Shown one piece after another: positions 1-7,459 of a stretch of DNA of 16,725 nucleotides. The notes under the pieces were generated by a model, which made no database searches, was not told where the DNA came from, and saw only the letters and a program-made list of their open reading frames with translations. Position numbers and translations under genes: made by a program. The number at the start of each line of letters is the position of its first letter. Within the stretch, counting starts at the first letter, position 1. The stretch is from an uncultured Clostridia bacterium (GTDB lineage: Bacteria > Bacillota > Clostridia > Peptostreptococcales > Anaerovoracaceae): contig CAKQUI010000046.1 in NCBI GenBank assembly GCA_934277495.1, positions 1-16,725 on the forward strand, in the 5' to 3' direction.

Positions 1-1
1 G

Positions 2-274
2 CCTATAATCCCTACCGATCTGTTCACAAGAGAACTGGCAGACATAACCGGCGTCGCATACACACGCATAAAAATCGTCTTCGATGTGATGTGTCTTGCA
101 GCTACAGCTTCTCTTACATTCTTCTGCCTGGGACATGTGGACGGCCTCGGTATCGGCACTGTCATCGCAGCCTTCACACTGGGCAAGGCAGTAGGCATAG
201 CCGGCAATAAGATGGACAGGTCTCTGCAGTTCACCACATTCCTGGAAAAACGTCAGCTCAGCAAAGCCCGCTGA
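2..274 (+). CDS. YczE/YitT-like integral membrane protein (DUF6198 type), 3' end only
   Basis: The reading frame is open from the left edge (codon phase begins at base 2) to a TGA at 272-274, so only the C-terminal 90 residues are present. Visible features are a short motif with PTDLFTREL, a likely membrane segment near VMCLAATASLTFFCLG, and a second hydrophobic stretch around the GIGTVIAAFTLGKAVG motif. A Gly-rich GxGTVxAxxxxGxxVG element near the end is typical of the YczE/YyaS/YitT family of small membrane proteins. The transport substrate of that family is not established. Family assignment rests on my recognition of this C-terminal motif, and the missing N-terminal part would decide it. 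The first ATG inside (86) is an internal methionine, not a start. Confidence 0.72.
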   Translation, partial: PIIPTDLFTRELADITGVAYTRIKIVFDVMCLAATASLTFFCLGHVDGLGIGTVIAAFTLGKAVGIAGNKMDRSLQFTTFLEKRQLSKAR

Positions 275-578
275 GACTGACCGCAGGGTTTATTTCATAG
301 TGTTCATCACCATGATGTACGCCACATCGAAGATAAGAAAAGAAAATATCATCGACGCACTGCGGGATGATATCGTGTAGCTGATATTTGATTTTCACTA
401 TATTGCACGTTTTGGTGCTGCTGTTATCCGAAAAAAACAAAAGAAAAGTGCCGAAAAACACAAAATAAACTTGAGCAAAAGCAATATCAGGATATGATAA
501 TAAAAACCGGTCAGCAATAAAGCACAGAGCTTTTTACCACTGACCGGTCCTGATGTTTTCAGTTTTGACAGACTCTTT
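275..578. other. Intergenic stretch with one terminator and no supported gene
   Basis: This is about 300 bases between two convergent genes. Apart from the strong hairpin at 502-549 I see no coding unit. The short open frames here have no ribosome binding site and no recognisable family. No clear terminator for the rightward gene ending at 274 is visible, so it may share the 502-549 hairpin, whose stem can form on either strand. Confidence 0.6.
502..549 (-). terminator. Intrinsic terminator of the DUF4190 gene
   Basis: Read on the minus strand, ACCGGTCAG and CTGACCGGT form a 9-bp stem. A nested AAAGC/GCTTT stem sits inside it, and TTTTT follows directly. It lies 30 bases downstream of the DUF4190 stop codon. 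Confidence 0.9.
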
Positions 579-929
579 TTAAAGGTATGTCGTCGTTCCC
601 AGCGTTGATGAAAATGCACCTGTAACTATGCTCGCAAACACACCGATGCCCCACAGAACAACAGCTATTATACCAAGCACGAATCCTGCTTTTCTTATGC
701 CTTCATCATTACCTTCATTCTTGGCCTGTACAGCCAGTATCAGACCTATCAGTCCGCATATACCGCAGCACGCCAGTCCTATTATACCCAGAACCAGTGA
801 AGCTACTGCCTTACCGTGAGCCGGCTGTTCCTGCGGAGCCTGATACGAGTACTGCTGATTCCCGTAGTTGTACTGATTGCTGTCATTATTGTAGTTGTAC
901 TGATCGTTGTTCATATTATTGTTGTCCAT
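579..929 (-). CDS. DUF4190 domain membrane protein with Asn/Tyr/Gln-rich tail
   Basis: This is a 116-residue protein. Residues 1-33 are a low-complexity cytoplasmic-type tail with about eleven Asn, six Tyr and several Gln. Residues 39-68 ([22 protein letters not shown]...) and about 82-106 form two membrane segments separated by a short charged loop ([14 protein letters not shown]). This matches the two-helix DUF4190 layout. The family has no established function and is usually regarded as a small membrane scaffold or stress-associated protein. The start is supported by AAAGGA about 9 bases upstream. The gene has its own sigma-A-like promoter (984-1012) and its own terminator (502-549), so it is a complete single-gene unit. 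The DUF2752 gene upstream on the same strand may read into it. Confidence 0.85.
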   Translation of the reverse strand: MDNNNMNNDQYNYNNDSNQYNYGNQQYSYQAPQEQPAHGKAVASLVLGIIGLACCGICGLIGLILAVQAKNEGNDEGIRKAGFVLGIIAVVLWGIGVFASIVTGAFSSTLGTTTYL

Positions 930-983
930 TTGATGATTTTCCTTTCATGATGATCTCTCCTGCAAATATCTGCCCTTATAAAT

Positions 984-1012
984 ATTTTAAATTAATAACA
1001 TTACAATGTCAA
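984..1012 (-). promoter_or_regulatory. Sigma-A-type promoter of the DUF4190 gene
   Basis: On the minus strand a perfect TTGACA (1007-1012) is followed after 17 bases by TAAAAT (984-989). This gives a leader of roughly 50 bases before the ATG at 929. Confidence 0.8.
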
Positions 1013-1037
1013 TGACTCCGTATGTTTGACCGGTAGA

Positions 1038-1058
1038 TCACATACATATACTATGTGA
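1038..1058. promoter_or_regulatory. Perfect inverted repeat upstream of the DUF4190 promoter
   Basis: TCACATA (1038-1044), a 7-base spacer and TATGTGA (1052-1058) form a perfect 7-bp dyad. It is centred about 70 bases upstream of the predicted DUF4190 transcription start and just after the DUF2752 stop. The position fits an activator site. It is not followed by a T run on either strand, so it is unlikely to be a terminator. Confidence 0.4.
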
Positions 1059-1073
1059 AAAATCACCCATATG

Positions 1074-1496
1074 TCACGGCATAGGCCAGATCCCCGGTAT
1101 ATTTCTGATCACTGTAAATATCATATAACATAGTATATCTGCATAAAGTATCGTCAGCAGTGTTTTTGATCTTCTGAATATCACCGGCCTGCCTGCAAAA
1201 CAGCATATGCTCACAGTGACCCACACTATCACTGATACGAATGCTACAGGATTGTACCTGAAAGATGCTGCAAAATCAAGATGCATCGCTGCCAGCGCCA
1301 TCCTGGAAGTGCCGCATCCGGGGCACAGCAGGCCTGTAAAGTGATTGAACAGGCACGGCAGGCCGAAACCTGTGATATGTATCATCACAGTGTAAGCTGC
1401 TCCTGCAAGTATGATAATACCGTATATCAGTATTATTTTTTTCCTTATGCTATGCAGATGTGCTGCATCTTTATCTGTCATTCTGACAGTATCCAT
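1074..1496 (-). CDS. DUF2752 family membrane protein
   Basis: This is a 140-residue protein when started at the ATG at 1496, which has AGGAAAG six bases upstream. An in-frame ATG 18 bases earlier (1514) has no good ribosome binding site and is less likely. The family hallmark is visible at about residues 48-65: a single Cys in PCLF, then TGLLCPGCGTSR, followed by the conserved YNPVAF element near residue 81. Hydrophobic segments lie near residues 20-40, 85-105 and 115-130. DUF2752 proteins are small Clostridia/Bacteroidota membrane proteins of unknown function, often encoded next to other small membrane proteins such as DUF4190 or TM2 types, as here. The CPGCG motif could bind a metal or form a disulfide, but that is inference. 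Confidence 0.85.
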   Translation of the reverse strand: MDTVRMTDKDAAHLHSIRKKIILIYGIIILAGAAYTVMIHITGFGLPCLFNHFTGLLCPGCGTSRMALAAMHLDFAASFRYNPVAFVSVIVWVTVSICCFAGRPVIFRRSKTLLTILYADILCYMIFTVIRNIPGIWPMP

Positions 1497-1541
1497 ATTC
1501 TTTCCTCGTATCATTAAGATCTGTCTCAGCAGGTACTCTAA

Positions 1542-1575
1542 GGTAAAAGATACATACCTGACTGTATATTTTACC
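1542..1575. repeat. Interrupted inverted repeat between the MATE and DUF2752 genes
   Basis: GGTAAAA (1542-1548) pairs with TTTTACC (1569-1575), and an inner ATACA/TGTAT pair continues the stem. No T run follows on the minus strand. It may stabilise the 3' end of the MATE message or act as an operator for the DUF2752 gene. Confidence 0.4.
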
Positions 1576-1640
1576 TGCCTTGCCGTATCATTATTTGTAA
1601 ATTTCCTCCATATCCATTCCTTGCTCTGTCTGAGTACATG

Positions 1641-2975
1641 CTATGCCGGCTCCGGTTCCCGGTTCCTTATCCATATGAAAGCAATGGTACATATGATCAC
1701 TGACAGTATAGAGCCTGCCACCGCTGCAAGACCCATAGGCAGCAGCGTGTCTGCGAACATCTTCGATGCAAGATACGCTCCCGGAACACGTGCCAGCAGC
1801 ACTGACAGGAAATTGTGAAGGAATGATATCCCTGATTTGCCGTAAGCGCAGAAGTATCCGCTGAAGCAGAAGTGTATCCCTGCGAACATGCAGTCGGCGA
1901 TGTAGCCTCTGAAATACTGACCTCCCATGGTTATTACCGCTGCATCCGACGAGAACAGCCCTACCACAGGTTCTGCGATGAACTGTATCAATACAGACAC
2001 GACCAACCCGAATCCGGCAGCTATGAAGATGGCGTATCTCAGAGTCTTTGCAGCACGATCGTATTTGCCTGCCCCTATATTCTGGGCGCACACCGCCGAT
2101 ACCGTTGAAAGCATGGAAGACGGCACCAGGAATATGAAGCCTATTATCTTTTCCACGATGCCTACAGCAGCTGCATCATTGAGACCTCTCTGGTTTGCTA
2201 TTATCGTTATCACTATGAAGGCTATCTGGATGAACCCGTCCTGAAGCGCTACCGGAACTCCGATGTTGAGTATACATCTGATATGCTCCCTGCACGGTCT
2301 GAAATCGCTTCTGCTTATTGATATGAGCCTGCGTTTCACGATAGCTGTAAGTGCTACAAACACACTGAAAGTCTGTGACACTGTCGTACCCAGCGCCGCA
2401 CCTGCCGGTCCCATATCCATGACGCCCATGAAAACAAGATCCAGTATTATATTTGCAGCACAAGCCACCGCTATGAAATACATCGGGCTTTTGGAATCGC
2501 CGAGACCTCTGAATATCGAGCTTATGACATTGTATGCTGTTATGAATGGTATACCTGCAAAACATATAGTAAGATATGCTGCTGTCCCGGAAACCGCCTC
2601 AGCGGGAGTCGACATCACCATGACCACCGGCTTCACAAGGCATATCAGCAGTACCGTCAGGGGTATTGATACTGCCATGAAAAGAGTAGCCGTGTTACCT
2701 ATGACAAGTGAGGCTTTCTTTCTGTCTCCTGCTCCCACAGCGTGTCCGATATTCACAGTCGCACCCATTGCAAGCCCAACGATCATCACCGTCAGCATAT
2801 GCATGATCTGACTGCCTATGGAAACCGCCGTTGTTCCTGCGACTCCGTCGAACTGCCCTATTATGAACAGATCCGCCATGCCGTAAAGAGTCTGCAGGAA
2901 ATATGACAGCAGATACGGCAGCGAAAAATACAGTATATTACTTAGCACACTCCCAGATGTCAGATTCCGTTCCAT
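1641..2975 (-). CDS. MATE family multidrug/toxin exporter
   Basis: This 444-residue polytopic protein has the length and two-half, twelve-helix pattern of the MATE (NorM/DinF-like) superfamily, which exports drugs or metabolites using a Na+ or H+ gradient. Family signatures are the N-terminal LSNILYFSLPYLLSYFLQTLYGMADLFIIGQFDG and its second-half counterpart near VALQDGFIQIAF, plus GLGDSKSPMYF in the first half. The substrate cannot be read from sequence. The ribosome binding site AAAGGAG lies about 14 bases before the ATG, further than usual, so initiation may be modest. The gene begins 41 bases after the kinase gene upstream with no terminator between, so co-transcription is likely. No clear T-rich terminator follows. 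Confidence 0.93.
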   Translation of the reverse strand: MERNLTSGSVLSNILYFSLPYLLSYFLQTLYGMADLFIIGQFDGVAGTTAVSIGSQIMHMLTVMIVGLAMGATVNIGHAVGAGDRKKASLVIGNTATLFMAVSIPLTVLLICLVKPVVMVMSTPAEAVSGTAAYLTICFAGIPFITAYNVISSIFRGLGDSKSPMYFIAVACAANIILDLVFMGVMDMGPAGAALGTTVSQTFSVFVALTAIVKRRLISISRSDFRPCREHIRCILNIGVPVALQDGFIQIAFIVITIIANQRGLNDAAAVGIVEKIIGFIFLVPSSMLSTVSAVCAQNIGAGKYDRAAKTLRYAIFIAAGFGLVVSVLIQFIAEPVVGLFSSDAAVITMGGQYFRGYIADCMFAGIHFCFSGYFCAYGKSGISFLHNFLSVLLARVPGAYLASKMFADTLLPMGLAAVAGSILSVIICTIAFIWIRNREPEPA

Positions 2976-3016
2976 TTATCTTACCAGTTCTCCTTTGTTA
3001 TCTTCTTCAGTTATCA

Positions 3017-4186
3017 TCAAATTCTTTTCTTCTGTGCAAAATCCCTCAGCGACTTCACCCTTTTTCCCAGACCGTGGCATATCGCATCGCATCTTGCCTC
3101 ATCGATGAACAGCGAATCCCTCATGACTTCCTTAGCTTCCTCATCGATATCAGAAAGCCGTGCAAAGTCTATCCATTCAAAAGAACCCACCAGCTCGAGC
3201 TGTTCCTCGTGGCCGTTTTTGAACGGCTTGCACTTCAGCCTTTGTTCGTCCCCTATCATAGCCAGCGGCTTATCATACCACAGTGATGTACCGCTGTCGT
3301 ATATCGGCGCAGCACCTTTGTACTCAAGTGTCTCTGCATCCCTTATGACGCCGAAATTGTTCTGGTGCCGGTCCTCGTTGGCTATGATATAGTCAAGGAC
3401 TATCATACGGTCAAGGGAAGCTGTGATATCATCGATCCCCATCCCGAGGCAGCAGTTACTGTAGTGCTGATAAAGCGATACGTGATTCGGCTTTTTCGTT
3501 GTCTGCATCACATGCCATGCTGATATCAGCTCAGTATCCGGCGTTACGAAATCCTCACATACACTGAAAGGATATCCATCTTCTGATATGAGCCTGTATG
3601 CAGCATGGGAGATGCCCAGCCTGTCCATTATCCCTGAGGCTATGACTTCATTGTAAGGCTCCTGCTGCAGCGCACCGCTGCCGCCTTTTATCAGGCACCT
3701 TTTTCCGTCGATGATCTTCCACTTTTTCCTGAGCCATCCGTCAGATGTATTGTCAGGCGACATAAGACTTATCTGTTTCGAAGACTGCCCTTTGCCGAAC
3801 AGTATATTCCCCACATCATCAGAAAAATCATTCTCGAAGAAATTCACATCGTCCCACTTTATATCAGACCCCTCAGGACAGATCCAGTACTGATCTGAAA
3901 GACTCAGCCCGAGGCATTTCTCGATGAGCAGCTGAGGCTCTGACATATCGAGTTCGATAAGCGCATTTTTTATGCCGTCACGGCTGGCAGGTATAGCTCG
4001 TCCTCTCCACCAGGCGTTGAGTGCTTTCCTGTCTGCTCTGCCGTTCATCACTGTGATGCCTGGAGGTATATGCCCTTCGTCATATATATCCCCCGCAGAA
4101 ACGATGGCGCCTGTAGCCTCATCGATATCTATAACAGTGACAGGCAGTCTTTTATGCATGAGTATATATTTTTTCATATCTTCCAT
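3017..4186 (-). CDS. HipA-like serine/threonine kinase, without a HipB partner
   Basis: This 389-residue protein has the C-terminal kinase fold of the HipA family. A putative ATP-binding Lys is at 167 in CLIKGG. A helix-C Glu candidate is at 180 in PYNEVIAS. The catalytic loop NEDRHQNNFG is at 270-279 (Asp272, His274, Asn277). The metal-binding Asp is at 297 in IYDSGTSLW. HipA toxins phosphorylate cellular targets such as aminoacyl-tRNA synthetases and are normally held by a DNA-binding HipB antitoxin. The N-terminal 140 residues do not resemble the classic HipA N-terminal subdomain but form the region usual for a Clostridia branch of HipA-like proteins. No HipB-like helix-turn-helix gene is adjacent. 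AGGAGGT lies 9 bases before the ATG, and a near-consensus promoter lies at 4223-4251. The target and the toxin role are inference. Confidence 0.85.
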   Translation of the reverse strand: MEDMKKYILMHKRLPVTVIDIDEATGAIVSAGDIYDEGHIPPGITVMNGRADRKALNAWWRGRAIPASRDGIKNALIELDMSEPQLLIEKCLGLSLSDQYWICPEGSDIKWDDVNFFENDFSDDVGNILFGKGQSSKQISLMSPDNTSDGWLRKKWKIIDGKRCLIKGGSGALQQEPYNEVIASGIMDRLGISHAAYRLISEDGYPFSVCEDFVTPDTELISAWHVMQTTKKPNHVSLYQHYSNCCLGMGIDDITASLDRMIVLDYIIANEDRHQNNFGVIRDAETLEYKGAAPIYDSGTSLWYDKPLAMIGDEQRLKCKPFKNGHEEQLELVGSFEWIDFARLSDIDEEAKEVMRDSLFIDEARCDAICHGLGKRVKSLRDFAQKKRI

Positions 4187-4222
4187 ATATACCAGACCTC
4201 CTGCTTCTGATCCATTGCGTCT

Positions 4223-4251
4223 ATTATATCAAAGCATCCCTGCCTTTTCAA
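4223..4251 (-). promoter_or_regulatory. Sigma-A promoter of the HipA-like kinase gene
   Basis: On the minus strand TTGAAA (4246-4251) and a perfect TATAAT (4223-4228) are separated by 17 bases. The predicted start lies about 30 bases upstream of the kinase ATG. It sits just downstream of the DUF4125 terminator, so the kinase and MATE genes form their own unit. Confidence 0.85.
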
Positions 4252-4276
4252 TCAGAGTAAAATGTATCCTCTGCAT

Positions 4277-4314
4277 CAAAAAAGACGTGCCATTATATGA
4301 TCCGCACGCCTTTT
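4277..4314 (-). terminator. Intrinsic terminator after the DUF4125 gene
   Basis: On the minus strand AAGGCGTGC pairs with GCACGTCTT (9 bp, one G-T pair) around a 13-base loop and is followed by TTTTTT. It ends the eutH-DUF4125 transcription unit. Confidence 0.88.
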
Positions 4315-4327
4315 CATATTTTCAGTC

Positions 4328-4999
4328 TTATCTGCTGTGTCTGTCCTTCATCTGCTGCTCGGCATCATCTATGCCGTCATATCCGTAAAACCTCACCATC
4401 CTGTCGTGGACTGCAAAAGATGGTTCTGTGCCTTCATCGAGCATATCTCTGAGGTCTTCGAGGTATGCTTCGAGAGTTCTTTCCGAATATGTTTTGTATT
4501 CTCCTGCTGCATACGACTTTACAGATGTGATCCCTGCGCTGTCATCCTCAGTGGGTCTGCTGCCTCTGCTGAAATACGGATATTTTTCTGCAAATCTCAG
4601 TTCACTGTCCACCGTTATATCGACTATCGCATCCACAAGACGCTGTTTCGATGCTGTTATCTGCGGCAGTACCGGCTCAAGCTGAGTTCTGAAATACTCA
4701 GAGTCGGTGAACTCCATCATATATGCGTACTTTTCCGAGATCAGGTTCCTGCCTGCTGCTGCGGCATCTGTCAGATCGTCGTAGTAACTCACAAGTGTCC
4801 TCTCAGAAAGGCAGCAGTGGTTCGAATACCGCATTATGTAAAAAGTCCTGCCGTCGTCCTGACAGCCTGCTCTGCCGCCTATATTATCCACCTCGTCGAA
4901 CATAGCCCATTCTGCATCTATTATCCTGTTTATCAGTTCGTCTTTGTCTGTTTCTCTGACTTTGTAGCTTTCAAGACTTCTTCCTTCTGATTTTTTCAT
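4328..4999 (-). CDS. DUF4125 family protein
   Basis: This is a 223-residue soluble protein with no signal peptide or membrane segment. The DUF4125 core is recognisable at about residues 22-95: AEWAMFDEVDNIGGRAGCQDD, TFYIMRYSN, LVSYYDDL and GRNLISEKYAYMM. The many conserved acidic and aromatic residues suggest an enzyme or binding domain, but no function is established for the family, and I see no known catalytic motif. The start is supported by GGAGGT 8 bases upstream. It lies 53 bases downstream of the eutH stop on the same strand with no terminator between, and a terminator follows at 4277-4314, so the two genes probably share a transcript. A role linked to ethanolamine is therefore possible but only by position. 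Confidence 0.85.
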   Translation of the reverse strand: MKKSEGRSLESYKVRETDKDELINRIIDAEWAMFDEVDNIGGRAGCQDDGRTFYIMRYSNHCCLSERTLVSYYDDLTDAAAAGRNLISEKYAYMMEFTDSEYFRTQLEPVLPQITASKQRLVDAIVDITVDSELRFAEKYPYFSRGSRPTEDDSAGITSVKSYAAGEYKTYSERTLEAYLEDLRDMLDEGTEPSFAVHDRMVRFYGYDGIDDAEQQMKDRHSR

Positions 5000-5052
5000 T
5001 TTTATACCTCCACGATATCTCTTCTGATATCACATCTGTCGCTTATACAGGA

Positions 5053-6177
5053 TCAGGCAGCTTCCTCTGCAGCCTGTATCTTCTGAACTGTATCTTTCTT
5101 TTCTCCCGCCAGTCTCGGATACATCTTTGCAGCTATCAGAAGGCTGACTGCACCGCAAAGTATTTTCGACACCAGATATACCGTCAGATACCATCCGCTG
5201 TCTACAGAGCTGGCCACGAACCCCAGCTGTCCTCCCAGAAAGTACGCCCCGCTCACGGAAAAAGCTGCGTTCATCAGCTTGCCTTTTTCATCCATTTTCC
5301 TGTAAAGAGGCAGTATAGCCAGAGAGTTTATACAGTTCAGCACCAGTGCTATGACTGCGACTTCGTTGACGCCTATCTTTGCAGCTATGACACCAAGCTG
5401 CCGCCTGAATATCCTTATCACCAGATTGGAAAGTGTCAGCGCACCGCAGACTATTATCGTGCATCTCAGTATCACCCTCAATGCATTGTCCACCAGGGCG
5501 TCTCCTGCATATGCCAGAGACGGTATGAATATCCCTGCCAGTGCGATTATCAACAGCAGATATATCAGTATCTGTATCAGCCTTGCAAATCCGCCTACTA
5601 TCCTGACAGTCCTGTGCTGCGCCTTTATCATACCCAGCCCAAGTATCAGACATATAAGCAGCACAGGTATGAACTCCGCTGCAAAGTCTGCAAAGCTTAT
5701 CCTCAGCATCAGTGCGGCTGTTATGAATCCTATCGGTATCACAACTATCCCTACGATGAACCCCTTTATCGCAACACTTTGATCCTCTCTATCCAGAGCC
5801 GCCATGAACACCGGGAACTGGAAAGATATCAGCTGTCCCAGCAGACCTGCAAGGATGACGCCGTTGAACATCAGTATGCTGCTGTCGTCTGTCATCTGAG
5901 AAGCCAGTGAATATCCACCGGTCTCAGGCGCCAGTGTCACGCCCATTATCATGGACGGATCGAAAGGCAGCACGTCGGCCAGTGCAGCAACGCTGTCAGC
6001 ATGTGCATTTATGAAAGCCACGCCAACCGTATACGATCCCAGCATAGCAACAGTTGTCGGTCCCATGGTAGCCATACCGGTATCTATGGAATCTCCAAGA
6101 CCTGTCTTCATGCCAACCGCCTTGTCAGCAAAAGCAAGTACTGCGAACACCAGCAGCACTATGGTAAATACATTCAT
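5053..6177 (-). CDS. eutH: Ethanolamine permease EutH
   Basis: This 374-residue polytopic membrane protein has the EutH family pattern: N-terminal FADKAVGMKTGLGDSIDTG, then MATMGPTTVAMLGSY, DPSMIMGVTLAPETGGY and GQLISFQFPVFMAALD. EutH facilitates ethanolamine entry for the AdoCbl-dependent ethanolamine ammonia-lyase pathway, normally as part of a long eut operon. No other eut gene is present in this window. I start it at the ATG at 6177 because AAGGAG lies about 7 bases upstream. An upstream in-frame ATG (6216) would add 13 charged residues and sits almost on the predicted transcription start. It is divergent from a LysR gene with a dyad between, which suggests LysR control rather than the EutVW system. 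Confidence 0.92.
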   Translation of the reverse strand: MNVFTIVLLVFAVLAFADKAVGMKTGLGDSIDTGMATMGPTTVAMLGSYTVGVAFINAHADSVAALADVLPFDPSMIMGVTLAPETGGYSLASQMTDDSSILMFNGVILAGLLGQLISFQFPVFMAALDREDQSVAIKGFIVGIVVIPIGFITAALMLRISFADFAAEFIPVLLICLILGLGMIKAQHRTVRIVGGFARLIQILIYLLLIIALAGIFIPSLAYAGDALVDNALRVILRCTIIVCGALTLSNLVIRIFRRQLGVIAAKIGVNEVAVIALVLNCINSLAILPLYRKMDEKGKLMNAAFSVSGAYFLGGQLGFVASSVDSGWYLTVYLVSKILCGAVSLLIAAKMYPRLAGEKKDTVQKIQAAEEAA

Positions 6178-6218
6178 TTTTTCTCTCCTTGCAGTTGATT
6201 TTTTATTTCCCATCAACT

Positions 6219-6246
6219 ATTATACAATCATAGATATATTTGAAAA
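6219..6246 (-). promoter_or_regulatory. Candidate eutH promoter with poor -35
   Basis: On the minus strand a perfect TATAAT (6219-6224) lies 42 bases before the eutH ATG. The best -35 at 16 bases is TTTTCA (6241-6246), a weak match. A strong -10 with weak -35 fits an activator-dependent promoter. Confidence 0.6.
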
Positions 6247-6256
6247 GAGAATCTTG

Positions 6257-6273
6257 TTAATATGTGACATTAA
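6257..6273. promoter_or_regulatory. LysR-type dyad (T-N11-A class) between eutH and lysR
   Basis: TTAAT, 7 bases, ATTAA forms a perfect 5-bp dyad and contains the T-N11-A pattern of LysR-type regulator sites. Its centre is roughly 55 bases upstream of the predicted eutH start and about 29 bases before the LysR ATG, so one site could activate eutH and autoregulate lysR. Confidence 0.5.
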
Positions 6274-6293
6274 TAAAAGTTATGGAGGCAGTG

Positions 6294-7178
6294 ATGATAC
6301 TGAACCGCTATGAAATATTCCTGAAAGCAGCTGAACTCGGCAATATAACAAAGACTGCGGAGGCGCTGCATTACACCCAGGCAGGCATAAGCCATGCCAT
6401 ATCCGCACTTGAAAAGGAGGCAGGCGTATCCTTGTTCGTACGAAGCTCCACCGGTGTTTCCCTGACAGAAAACGGCAAACGTCTGCTGACTCCTGTACAG
6501 AAGCTTGTAAATGAACAGCGCAGCCTTGCCCAGACTATACATGAAATGAACCATGTAGTGGCCGGTACACTGAGGATAGGTACATTCACCAGTGTTTCCG
6601 CCAGGTGGCTGCCTCATATGATACGAGGTTTCCAGCATAAATACCCCGAAGTCGATTTCGAGCTGCAGGCAGGCGATTACAATGAAATAACCGACTCGAT
6701 ACTTTCAGGAAAAGTAGACTGCGGGTTCCTGTCTTCGCCGGTACGCAGGGATTTTCTCTTCACGCCGCTTTACGACGACCCGATGCTGGTATTCATGTCA
6801 AAGGACCACCCTCTCACAGCTAAAGAAAAACTCACACTTTCAGAAGTAAAAAAAGAACCCCTCATCATGCCGATAAAGGGTTCCGATAATGATATCATGG
6901 CGGTCCTTGACAAAAGCCCTGGGAAAATAAACACAGGTTATATGCTCAACGATGATTTCTCCGTTATGTCTATGGCAGCCCACGGGTTCGGCATCACCAT
7001 AATGCCTGAGCTCACCGCACGAAACTTCAACTTCGACTTCGAAGTCCGGCCGCTGGATCCGCCGTGCTTCCGTACAATAGGTATAGCATCCCTGCCAGAG
7101 AACCGTATTTCCATACTCACAAAGACATTCATACAGTTCCTTTCGGAGGAACCTGACGTATATCTGAAAGAGCTGTGA
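6294..7178 (+). CDS. LysR family transcriptional regulator
   Basis: This 294-residue protein has the standard LysR length and layout. The N-terminal winged helix-turn-helix is at residues 1-60 (NITKTAEALHYTQAGISHAISALEKEAGVSLFVR), with a linker helix to about 85, then a periplasmic-binding-protein-like effector domain (GTLRIGTFTSVSARWLPHMIRGF and later GFGITIMPEL). The start at 6294 is chosen because GGAGG lies 5 bases upstream. A longer frame from 6264 begins inside the dyad and has no ribosome binding site. It is transcribed divergently from eutH, which is the usual target arrangement for this family. A YeiE-like role on the YeiH transporter gene further right is an alternative. The effector is unknown. 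Confidence 0.93.
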   Translation: MILNRYEIFLKAAELGNITKTAEALHYTQAGISHAISALEKEAGVSLFVRSSTGVSLTENGKRLLTPVQKLVNEQRSLAQTIHEMNHVVAGTLRIGTFTSVSARWLPHMIRGFQHKYPEVDFELQAGDYNEITDSILSGKVDCGFLSSPVRRDFLFTPLYDDPMLVFMSKDHPLTAKEKLTLSEVKKEPLIMPIKGSDNDIMAVLDKSPGKINTGYMLNDDFSVMSMAAHGFGITIMPELTARNFNFDFEVRPLDPPCFRTIGIASLPENRISILTKTFIQFLSEEPDVYLKEL

Positions 7179-7186
7179 CTGCAGGT

Positions 7187-7459
7187 CTATTTCCTGTTCT
7201 TTGCTGCCAGCTCCGCTAATTCCATGAACTTGCTGGTGATATGATCATGAGCCTTCTCGCTGTGAGCCAGAAGGCATCCGCTGCAGTCCTTTATCTTTTC
7301 ATCTACTCCTATGTATGTGAAATTGCCGCCGCAGCTGTCACCAAGCGCATACAGCGGACAGTAGCAGAACAGACAGTTGAACTTGTCCGGATCTGACACC
7401 TGATGACATGGGAAATATTCACATTCTTTGTTGCTGAAAAATCTGTAGCTGTTTTTCAT
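7187..7459 (-). CDS. Cysteine-rich small domain protein (PF04071 type), B12-riboswitch controlled
   Basis: This 90-residue soluble protein has eight Cys: 13, 18, 29, 32, 34, 43, 59 and 62. The spacing is EYFPCHQ, NCLFCYCPLY, SCGG and DCSGC. Together with His19 and His66 this looks like a compact metal- or cluster-binding module and matches the Cys-rich small domain family, which I recall as associated with cobalamin biosynthesis genes, sometimes as a fused domain. The start at 7459 has GGAGG 7 bases upstream. A longer frame from 7519 would run through the terminator of the leader. Immediately upstream on the same transcript is a cobalamin riboswitch with a terminator, so the protein should be made when B12 is scarce. 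That supports a role in corrinoid synthesis, salvage or cobalt handling. It converges on the LysR gene with an 8-base gap. Confidence 0.87.
   Translation of the reverse strand: MKNSYRFFSNKECEYFPCHQVSDPDKFNCLFCYCPLYALGDSCGGNFTYIGVDEKIKDCSGCLLAHSEKAHDHITSKFMELAELAAKNRK

Noticed and set aside
273..380. Short open frame with VYFIVFITMMYATSK and ENIIDALRDDIV
   Set aside because: There is no ribosome binding site, it overlaps the end of the preceding gene in another frame, and no recognisable family fits. It could be a relic but there is nothing to support it.
1038..1058. Reading the dyad as a Crp site
   Set aside because: The half-sites are TCACA then TGTGA, the reverse of the Crp order, and the spacing differs.
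2263..2811. 182-codon open frame antisense to the MATE gene
   Set aside because: It is a shadow of the MATE coding sequence: the opposite strand has clear family motifs and a plausible start, while this frame has none.
4337..4990. 217-codon open frame antisense to the DUF4125 gene
   Set aside because: It covers almost exactly the DUF4125 gene, which has family motifs, a strong ribosome binding site and a terminator. The antisense frame has none.
6178..6216. 13-residue extension of EutH
   Set aside because: The internal ATG at 6177 has a good ribosome binding site, and the upstream ATG lies essentially at the predicted transcription start.
6294..7178. Naming the LysR gene yeiE because a yeiH-type gene lies nearby
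   Set aside because: A riboswitch-controlled gene on the other strand lies between them, and the regulator is directly divergent from eutH with a dyad. The name cannot be supported.
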